Positions 17,401-23,487 of a stretch of DNA of 52,717 nucleotides are shown in pieces. The first letter of the stretch is position 1; each line of letters begins with the position of its first letter. The DNA lies in contig CAYMKL010000035.1 in the NCBI GenBank assembly GCA_964390805.1, positions 1-52,717 of the forward strand, given 5' to 3'. The notes beneath the pieces are model-generated. The model made no database searches. It worked only from the letters and a program-made list of their open reading frames with translations, and was not told the DNA's origin. This DNA is from CAYMKL01 sp964390805 (GTDB lineage Bacteria > Chloroflexota > Anaerolineae > VGOG01). A program made the position numbers and the translations under genes.

Positions 17401-20400
17401 TTGGTGGGGATCACCGACACGCTGGACCTCAAGCAGGCCGGCATCCTGGGCGAGACCTTTGTGCTCTGCGAGCCGGTGGACCCGGACGACCTGGTGACGT
17501 GTAGCGAAGCAGGCGGCATCGTGACAGTGGACTTCCTGGAGGTGGGCAATGAGGCCATCATTCCCAGTGCAGGAACCGGCACGCTGAACCCTGGCGACCA
17601 GTTCGGGTTCTACCTCATCACCAAGGTTGATCCGGGCTACGAGCTGGATGCCGACGCCACCGGCACGGAGCCAAATCTGATTGCCGAGAACACGGCGTTC
17701 ATCTCCAGCTCTACCACCGACGTCCGGACACAGAACAACCAGGACACCGAGCAGACGGAGATCATCGCTGAGGCCGACCTGAAGGTCTCCAAGACCGACA
17801 CGCCGGATCCGACCCTGCCGGATGCCTACCTGCACTACGATCCGGTGACGGGAGGGTTTGTGTACACCTACACCCTGACCATTGAGAACCTGGGGCCGTC
17901 GGATGCGGCCAAGGTGGTGCTGTACGACTGGGTGCCGACCGACGCCACCTTCCGCTTACCGCCTGGCACCATCGACAGGCAAATCTTCTATCCCACCGAC
18001 GACATCCAGTGCATGCTCCGCGACGATGGGCTGCTGTTGTGTCTGGTCGGAAATGATCCGAACAACGAAGACGAGCTGCAGCGTGGACGGCTGAACGTGA
18101 GCAGCGTGCTGACCATGACCTTCTCTGTGGAGGTGGATCCGAGCGACACGCCGCGCACCCTGACGAACACGGCCTGGGTGGTGGCTGTCGCTGAGGATGA
18201 GTACCCCTTCGCTTTGGGCGAGACCAGCGATGACCCCATCGAGCCGGCGGACTTCCTGGACGACCGGACGCCGACCGATGATCAGGACCTCACCAACAAC
18301 ACCTACACCGAGACCACCACGGTGCTGACGGGCAGGGTGGCTGTGGACAAGAAGGCCTATGTCAACATCAGCGAACCGCGCGACATAGACATCCCGAACG
18401 ATCCGATCTACGGGAATCTGACGGAGGTCCAGCGGTGCTTGACGCTAGCGCAAGACGACATTCTGGTCCTGCCCGGCGACGAGATCATCTACTGCTACAC
18501 CATCACCAACCCGGGCGAGACCTGGCTGCGCTCCATCACCCTACAGGATGCGCCCAATGGCTTCGAGTGGTTGAATCCGTCCGACTACGCCGTGATCTAC
18601 CCCGACCAGCCGCCGCTGCGTGGAACCATCACCCTCGACCCGGCAGCGCCGGCCATCAATCAGACCATCAACATCCGCACGGAGCACAACGCCAAAGCCG
18701 TGATGGCGCCAGCCGGCGTGGAGGACGACTACGCGGCGATCATCATCACCCGCAGGGTGACGGTGGACTTCCCGGAACTCGGCCCCCTCTCTGGCGTTGT
18801 CTGGGAGGACGAAAACGGGAACGGCGTGGTGGACCTGCTATATAGCCCTCCGCCGGATCTTGTCCAGCCCGAGCCGCTCTCGCCAGCAGGCGTGGAAGTC
18901 TATCTGTTGCCTGACACGGGCCCAGGTACGGTCTTGGACAGCACGACCACTGATGCTGATGGGCGATATGCCTTCCACGGCGTGGGCCCCGGAAGTTACA
19001 TCGTGTGGGTTGTCGGCCAGCCCCTTTCGCCTGTGATCGAATTCGACATGGCGAAAGGGTACTCGACGGCCAACTTCGACACTGTCGAGAGTCGGTGGTA
19101 TATCGAGTCCACATTACCATGGGTAGATACTATATTCCGAGTTCTGGGCAACAATAGAGCTGGGGTGAGTGCCCTCCCATCCACCAAGTACTCGACCGAG
19201 TATCCCGGCGTGCCGCTGGTGTTCAATAGCGATCTGCTCAATGACACCCTGGGCCTGCCGGTGCTGGAAGATTCTGACCCGCAGTGGAACATCTACGAAG
19301 ACCGAGACGGGGACGGCCTGCCCAGTCCAGGCGACGTCATCGAGTACGTGGCGGACGTTCCCAACAGCGGCGCTATCGAGGCCACCGGCGTAAGGTTCTA
19401 CGACTGGCTGTACAACTGGATCTCTGACGACGCGGATGACCTGCGAGTGCCGGGTTGGCTGATTAACGGCAGTGTGTCCGCCGCCATGCACGTCTACGGT
19501 CGTGACCCCGTCACCGGGCGCGTCATTGACGCCGACGTGCAGCCGCCAGATCTGGCCTTCGGCGAAGACCTCTTACTCCGCACTCAGGCGCCAGGGATTG
19601 ATCTGACCTACGACTCGGCCATCGTGCTGGACGAAGAGATCATCCTGGGCAACAACGAGGGCGACGACGAGGTCTTCGTGCGGACGCGGCTGCCTATCCC
19701 TCCGAAGGGCTACCTGCTGCGCTTCGACGATGTCACCTACGACCCGCCCATTCCGGTCACCTTCTCCCTGCGCATCAGGTACCGGGTGCAGATCAAGGAG
19801 ACCAAGTACGTGAGGCTCGGCACCATCGTCCTCAACCACCCCTGGGTGAAGTACAACGAGATCGGCGTCTTCGACCAGCGATTCCCGAACTTCGACCCGA
19901 TGGATCCGGATGCCCATACAGCAGCCAACAAGGTGGCCAACAACCACGCTGGCACGCCGCAGCGGGAATACGAGCGTCCTGAGTTCCCCGGCTGGCCGGC
20001 GATTCCGGTGGACGTTGAGCCCACGAACTACTTTGGCGATCGCTTCGACGACTACGCGCTGCCTGGCGCGCCGATCCGTGACGACGACGACCCGACCTGG
20101 TTCAGGCTGGTGCGCGAGCCGCGCCGCGTCCAGTTGCCCGCTATTGATCACGAGGATGGTTGGGAAACCCAGATCCGGGTGCAGAATGGGGGTGATGACA
20201 ACACGGGAGCAGTCGTGTTCTTCTGGGACGAGTACTCCGGCCTGTGCCCGAGCAGCGATCCAGGCCCATCTGGCCATGCTTGCAAATGGATCGCTGAGAA
20301 GGGCCTCTGGTCCCTGGAGGGTCAGGCCATCCCCAGCACGGCCAAGTCAGCGATAGTCTACTCGGTGGACGAGGACCTCTTTGATGAGGCCTGCTGGGAT

Positions 20401-21732
20401 GCTTCTGATGCTGTGGGCGACAGTGCCGGTTGGAGGCACTGGGAGGATGATTATGGGGGCACCGGCGAGCCGATAGCAGTGATAGTCCAGCGCAAAGGGC
20501 CTAACGACCATGGCACCGTGGTTGCGAGCGCCTACCCTGGCATCTCGGAGAACGCGGAGGGGGGTGGGCCTGAGTATCAGTACTTTGCGCCCTACGCCAT
20601 GGGCCACTATCACGACCTGGATACGGAGATGATCATCCACAATTCCGGTGAGAGGTGCACTGAGGTATGGCTTGAGTATCAAGAGCAAGGTGATTGCGTC
20701 TTCAGCTACGAGGAGCAAATCACCCAGTTGGCACCGGGGGAATCCATACGGAAAAGAGTGCCAGAGATATTGGGTGCCGAATGGCTTGGTTCGATCTACG
20801 TCACCGCTGACGAACCTTTGGGGATCGTCATGGATCAGACCAGCTTCCTGCCGTCGGAGGATCGGGGGGCGCTGCTGACCTATGAAGCCCGACCCTACAA
20901 GCTCACCACGGACACGCTCTTCTTTGCCGACTTGGTCTGGCGCGAGCTGAGCGGCTGGGATGCCAGCATCCAGGTGCAGAACCTGACCCAACATTCCATG
21001 CCCACCTTCGTCACCGTGGAGTTCTTCGACCAGAGCGGCGATTCCATTCTCTTCCTGGGCGAGTGGGTCTGTCGTGCTGGAGGGACCACCTTCTACCTGC
21101 CGGCCGTCACTGACCTGGGTATGGAATACGCTGGGGCAGCGGTGATCCAGTCGCACAGCCAGGTGGACTATCCGGGTGAAGATCACGACGGCCAGCCCAT
21201 CTTTGCGGTGGTTGACCTGAAGAAGACCAAGGTGTACGATGAGTCGCTGCCTGGCTGGAGACACACCATGCCTGGTGAGATCCAAGGTGGGGCCTACAAT
21301 GCTCTTGCCGAGGGCGAGAAGAAAGAAGCCAGCGCTGTCATGCTTCCCTCCTTGTCCAAGGCCTTTAATGGTCAAGGCGAGACCTCTCTGATCGCCGTTC
21401 GCAACAACTCCAACTGCAACGACATAGAGCTCAAGCTGGAGATCAGGGAAGGGGTCGGGACCGTGGTTAGCTATGTGACTGACTTCTGGCTATCTCCTGG
21501 GCATATCAAGCTCGTAGACCTGGCCAACGTGGGCAATGTGAATCCTGGCTTCCGTGGCGCAGGGACAGTAGAGGTCACAAACGTGCGCCAGTTGTGCGAC
21601 ACGGACGCCGATGGGGCAAAGGATCTGACACCAACCATGCTTTCTGTGGTGGTGGTGAACAAGGCCACTGGCCCTGGTGACATTACCTCGGTATACGAGG
21701 GCATCCCCGTGGCTTATTGGGGTTCCCCGTGA
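14482..21732 (+). CDS. Giant surface protein of tandem DUF11 modules with an SdrD_B-like domain
   Basis: A 2,416-residue exported protein. A single hydrophobic segment at about 27-50, behind a basic stretch, is a signal peptide or uncleaved anchor. About nine DUF11-type beta modules follow, beginning near residues 57, 196, 339, 473, 616, 773, 928, 1098 and 1286. Most start ADL.I.K and carry AGE...Y...V.N.GPS.A..VV..DTLP. An SdrD_B/Cna-B-like module (LSGVVWEDENGNGVVD...DADGRYAFHGVGPGSYIV) covers about 1432-1510. The last 550 residues are beta-rich and open near 1890 with RRVQLPAIDHEDGWETQIRVQN. No LPXTG, C-terminal membrane helix or dockerin is present. A perfect AAGGAGG precedes the ATG and a strong terminator follows. 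It is likely a filamentous or stalk-like surface protein; this role is inferred from architecture. Confidence 0.88.
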   Translation: MNNVHDSIHANSGTGGARRVRPGRRGLWVAAPVVIGIGLLVLALALNVLTVGAFGDLFVDIRDAELDPLVTSPTDVVAGGSAFTFHVDVRNDGTGANPAEAVVFEYRAPEVLVVHVSSSLGYCEVGTPGDPDDPSICSLGSMDSGASAEITIVVIVPPHLEAGTLLDHDVRAWQFGTEEYPPTNEDHGWMRITTEADLSLSKTSVPAPVNAGELFQYDIEISNAGPSMAHDVVFEDTMGNWPLDAYSIYNIALNTPPFSLLSNCTIGAGDEAIRCEIGDVMPGTTITGTINVFVAQDALEPYGHAATTFTNAASVSSQTSDPGPGLNTATADTTVVAEADLTISKVDTGAPAAAGLTTYYTFVVSNLGPSLAARVVVTDTLPTGGYFTYLDGTDTCVGTADGFICDLGDLAAGETSQFIVSVGISPTIPPTDFTQVPEVPVYNDTAVVDSDIYDPDTDNNTVVHTTRIQDFADLMVRKLGRPDTIVVAGELMTYTIQVDNLGPAIARNTVMTDTLDPEVTFVSATIAPTTVSPPDPLTGEVDLVWELGTITVPDPFDPNDPQIPGRVEIQVVVLVNRDINFPFDHIVNYVEVRSTAQDPNPINNITERFTSVTAESDMQITKTAVGQNVQDAPAAPAPIIELADNVTAGTFITYTLLITNAGPTDAVNVAVLDYVPPGVEPRGATITRGDGLAGECTLGGLLDGYVQCNIDTLPFTTTNGLNTATMVIWGFVASSVPEGFYLDNNATVSSEYHDPDNTNDQTHNQTLANARADLVITKTARGDNVTEYNEELQQFVKEQRDDEVTAGELLQYTLVVTNTGPSDAQSVVITDTLPPPAGPIATVHFVSADGDAICRRDPIDRDELTCQLGTMVVGDVRTVYVLVWVDPSAAGPTNTEVITNIATVDSETHDPVTSNNTATNDTTVNAVADIFVTKVDVPIETRLNQYFEPDNAIAGKEHRYLIAFGNNGPSVARLVGITDTLDLKQAGILGETFVLCEPVDPDDLVTCSEAGGIVTVDFLEVGNEAIIPSAGTGTLNPGDQFGFYLITKVDPGYELDADATGTEPNLIAENTAFISSSTTDVRTQNNQDTEQTEIIAEADLKVSKTDTPDPTLPDAYLHYDPVTGGFVYTYTLTIENLGPSDAAKVVLYDWVPTDATFRLPPGTIDRQIFYPTDDIQCMLRDDGLLLCLVGNDPNNEDELQRGRLNVSSVLTMTFSVEVDPSDTPRTLTNTAWVVAVAEDEYPFALGETSDDPIEPADFLDDRTPTDDQDLTNNTYTETTTVLTGRVAVDKKAYVNISEPRDIDIPNDPIYGNLTEVQRCLTLAQDDILVLPGDEIIYCYTITNPGETWLRSITLQDAPNGFEWLNPSDYAVIYPDQPPLRGTITLDPAAPAINQTINIRTEHNAKAVMAPAGVEDDYAAIIITRRVTVDFPELGPLSGVVWEDENGNGVVDLLYSPPPDLVQPEPLSPAGVEVYLLPDTGPGTVLDSTTTDADGRYAFHGVGPGSYIVWVVGQPLSPVIEFDMAKGYSTANFDTVESRWYIESTLPWVDTIFRVLGNNRAGVSALPSTKYSTEYPGVPLVFNSDLLNDTLGLPVLEDSDPQWNIYEDRDGDGLPSPGDVIEYVADVPNSGAIEATGVRFYDWLYNWISDDADDLRVPGWLINGSVSAAMHVYGRDPVTGRVIDADVQPPDLAFGEDLLLRTQAPGIDLTYDSAIVLDEEIILGNNEGDDEVFVRTRLPIPPKGYLLRFDDVTYDPPIPVTFSLRIRYRVQIKETKYVRLGTIVLNHPWVKYNEIGVFDQRFPNFDPMDPDAHTAANKVANNHAGTPQREYERPEFPGWPAIPVDVEPTNYFGDRFDDYALPGAPIRDDDDPTWFRLVREPRRVQLPAIDHEDGWETQIRVQNGGDDNTGAVVFFWDEYSGLCPSSDPGPSGHACKWIAEKGLWSLEGQAIPSTAKSAIVYSVDEDLFDEACWDASDAVGDSAGWRHWEDDYGGTGEPIAVIVQRKGPNDHGTVVASAYPGISENAEGGGPEYQYFAPYAMGHYHDLDTEMIIHNSGERCTEVWLEYQEQGDCVFSYEEQITQLAPGESIRKRVPEILGAEWLGSIYVTADEPLGIVMDQTSFLPSEDRGALLTYEARPYKLTTDTLFFADLVWRELSGWDASIQVQNLTQHSMPTFVTVEFFDQSGDSILFLGEWVCRAGGTTFYLPAVTDLGMEYAGAAVIQSHSQVDYPGEDHDGQPIFAVVDLKKTKVYDESLPGWRHTMPGEIQGGAYNALAEGEKKEASAVMLPSLSKAFNGQGETSLIAVRNNSNCNDIELKLEIREGVGTVVSYVTDFWLSPGHIKLVDLANVGNVNPGFRGAGTVEVTNVRQLCDTDADGAKDLTPTMLSVVVVNKATGPGDITSVYEGIPVAYWGSP

Positions 21733-21767
21733 GGTAGTAGCCCATCCGCATCCCGTTGACAGACAAC

Positions 21768-21804
21768 AGAAAAAGCCACCAGGATTACACTGGTGGCTTT
21801 TTCT
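21768..21804 (+). terminator. Terminator of the exoprotein operon
   Basis: A perfect 15-bp stem, AGAAAAAGCCACCAG (21768-21782) with CTGGTGGCTTTTTCT (21790-21804), closed by a GATTACA loop. It is symmetrical in A and T tracts, so it can work on both strands. GTTGAC/GTCAAC pairs just outside extend it. Confidence 0.95.
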
Positions 21805-21828
21805 GTCAACAGGTCAACTGATGGGCAT

Positions 21829-21857
21829 TTGTCAGAATCCGACTTTAGTGCTATAAT
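21829..21857 (+). promoter_or_regulatory. Promoter of the pheST T-box operon
   Basis: TTGTCA (21829-21834) and a perfect TATAAT (21852-21857) with a 17-nt spacer. The start near 21864 gives a leader of almost 600 nt before pheS. Confidence 0.85.
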
Positions 21858-21884
21858 CTGAATAGTATAATTGAGCACCACTTT

Positions 21885-22266
21885 CTACATAAAGGCTGTG
21901 ACGGAGAGGAGTAGGCGGGGGGAGACCGCCAGGGAGGTGAGGTCGTGGACTGAGAGCCCCGCCCGGACGAAGCCCGCTGAAGTTCGCTCCTGAGCCGACG
22001 AGGGAAATGGCAGATGGCAGATGGCGTATGGCAGATAGCAGATGGCTGATAGCATACCATGACCATCAGCTATTGGCTATTAGCTATTAGCCACCCGCCA
22101 GAGTAGTTCGTTCCGGAGGCCCACCGTTAGCGGGGCAACTGGTAAGCCACTTGGGCTGGGAAGGTGGCCGCCAGTGGAGAGAGGGCCTGTTGCAGGTCAA
22201 AAAGGGTGGTACCACGGAGCACTACGGTTGCAGCTTCGTCCCTGACGAAGTGAGCAGCCGTTTCTC
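21885..22266 (+). promoter_or_regulatory. T-box leader sensing uncharged tRNA-Phe
   Basis: The T-box sequence AGGGTGGTACCACGG is at 22203-22217; its variable base T would pair with discriminator A73, as expected for tRNA-Phe. Stem I has AGTA (5' side, near 21911) opposite GAAGTTC (3' side). The specifier codon is TTC at 21983-21985, flanked by the GCGGG/CCCGC stem. A terminator follows: CGGTTGC...CTTCGTC / GACGAAG...GCAGCCG (22225-22260) and then TTTCTC. The GTCCCT motif typical of T-box terminators is present. Uncharged tRNA-Phe would favour the antiterminator and raise pheST expression. The stem I to antiterminator linker is enlarged by a repeat. Confidence 0.92.
22007..22092 (+). repeat. 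GGCAGAT / GGCTATTAGC repeat hairpin within the T-box linker
   Basis: Several ATGGCAGAT-like units (22016-22046) face TATTGGCTATTAGCTATTAGCC (22070-22092), forming a long imperfect hairpin between stem I and the antiterminator. It has no counterpart in standard T-box structure and looks like a mobile simple repeat tolerated in the linker. Confidence 0.7.
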
Positions 22267-22280
22267 ATTAGGAGGCAGCC

Positions 22281-22352
22281 ATGATTTCGCAACTGCTAAG
22301 AATCCGATGCGCCTTCATCTTTCCGAGGCGGGATCGCCACCTGCAGAAGTAA
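22281..22352 (+). CDS. Possible 23-residue leader peptide before pheS
   Basis: An ATG at 22281 sits 5 nt after a perfect AGGAGG and opens a 23-codon frame, MISQLLRIRCAFIFPRRDRHLQK, ending in TAA 99 nt before pheS. It starts 15 nt after the T-box terminator. It has two Phe codons (FIF), recalling but not matching the Phe-rich pheM leader of enterobacteria. It may be a true leader or uORF, or a relict start of an older gene. Confidence 0.4.
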   Translation: MISQLLRIRCAFIFPRRDRHLQK

Positions 22353-22363
22353 ACTTGAACCGG

Positions 22364-22407
22364 AGGGCAGGCGCAAGCCTGCCCTACAAAAGCGGACTAG
22401 CGTCCGC
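22364..22407 (+). repeat. Two adjacent palindromes upstream of pheS
   Basis: AGGGCAGGC (22364-22372) pairs with GCCTGCCCT (22377-22385) around GCAA. GCGGAC (22392-22397) pairs with GTCCGC (22402-22407) around TAGC. There is no T tract, so this is not a terminator; it looks like a REP-type repeat. Confidence 0.7.
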
Positions 22408-22451
22408 ACTCCAGTTAGTTTTGCCATCTACTGCCGTGAAGGAGTGAAAAA

Positions 22452-23474
22452 ATGCTGCAAAAGCTACACCGACTGAAAGATAACGCTCTCCAGGCCCTGG
22501 AGATAGTCTCTGATTCTGAGGAACTGGAGAGCTGGCGCGTCGGGCTTATGGGTAGGAAGAGCGAGTTAAATGATATCCTGCGCAATGTGGGACAACTGCC
22601 CCCTGAGGAGAGGCCCGCTGTGGGGCGGCTGGCCAACGAGGTCAAGCTGGCCCTGGAAGCTGCTCACGAGGATAAGGCCGAGGCTCTCAAGCGTGAGGAG
22701 TTGGAGAGGTCGCTGAGGGAACAGAGGATAGACGTAACGCTGCCTGGCAGACCCGCCAGCGTGGGGCGGCTGCACCTCACCACTCAGACCCTGCGAGAGA
22801 TCTACGCTGTCTTCGGCGCGATGGGCTTCCAGGTCTACGAGGCCCCCGACGTCGAGACCGACGCACTGAACTTCGGTCTCCTGAACATGCCACCCCATCA
22901 TCCGGCCCGCGACATGTGGGACACCTTCTGGATCAGCGACGATGTCCTGCTACGCACCCACACCTCGCCGGGGCAGATCAGGGTGATGCGCGAGCGCTAT
23001 CCTGAGTCCATTCGCGTCATCCTGCCCGGCAAATGCTATCGCTACGAGCAGATCACCGCCCGTTCTGAGCACCAGTTCTACCAGGTGGAAGGGCTGGCGG
23101 TGGGGCACGCCATCACCATGACCGACCTGATCGGCACGCTGACCATGTTCGCCCGCCGCTTCTACGGGCCAGAGCGCCGCATTCGCATCCGCGGCTCCTA
23201 CTTCCCCTTCACCGAGCCCAGCATCGAGGCCGACATGGACTGCATACTCTGCGGTGGTGAAGGGTGCCGGGTTTGCAGATACAGCGGCTGGCTGGAGGTG
23301 TGCGGGGCCGGGATGGTGCATCCGGTGGTGCTGCAAAACGGCGGCTACGATCCCGACGAGTGGAGCGGCTTCGCCTTCGGCTTCGGCGTCGAGCGGCCAG
23401 CCATGGTCAAGTACAGCATTGACGACATTCGCCTGTTCTACGGGAATGATCTGCGGTTCTTGAGGCAGTTCTGA
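22452..23474 (+). CDS. pheS: Phenylalanyl-tRNA synthetase alpha subunit
   Basis: A 340-residue class II aminoacyl-tRNA synthetase subunit that activates Phe with ATP and charges tRNA-Phe as an alpha2beta2 enzyme. It has an N-terminal coiled-coil tRNA-binding arm (about 1-90), motif 1 near FGAMGFQVYEAPDVETD, motif 2 with RVILPGKCYRYEQITARSEHQFYQVEGL, and motif 3 with the C-terminal GFAFGFGVERPAMVKYSIDDIRLFYGNDLRFL. Four Cys around 260-272 (CILCGGEGCRVC) form a probable zinc knuckle, seen in some bacterial members. Length is normal (330-350). AAGGAG precedes the ATG. It is controlled by the Phe T-box and followed 13 nt later by pheT. Confidence 0.97.
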   Translation: MLQKLHRLKDNALQALEIVSDSEELESWRVGLMGRKSELNDILRNVGQLPPEERPAVGRLANEVKLALEAAHEDKAEALKREELERSLREQRIDVTLPGRPASVGRLHLTTQTLREIYAVFGAMGFQVYEAPDVETDALNFGLLNMPPHHPARDMWDTFWISDDVLLRTHTSPGQIRVMRERYPESIRVILPGKCYRYEQITARSEHQFYQVEGLAVGHAITMTDLIGTLTMFARRFYGPERRIRIRGSYFPFTEPSIEADMDCILCGGEGCRVCRYSGWLEVCGAGMVHPVVLQNGGYDPDEWSGFAFGFGVERPAMVKYSIDDIRLFYGNDLRFLRQF

Positions 23475-23487
23475 TAAGGAGTATATC

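Noticed and set aside
22364..22407. Two hairpins before pheS considered as a second terminator
   Set aside because: No T-rich tract follows them; they look like palindromic repeats.
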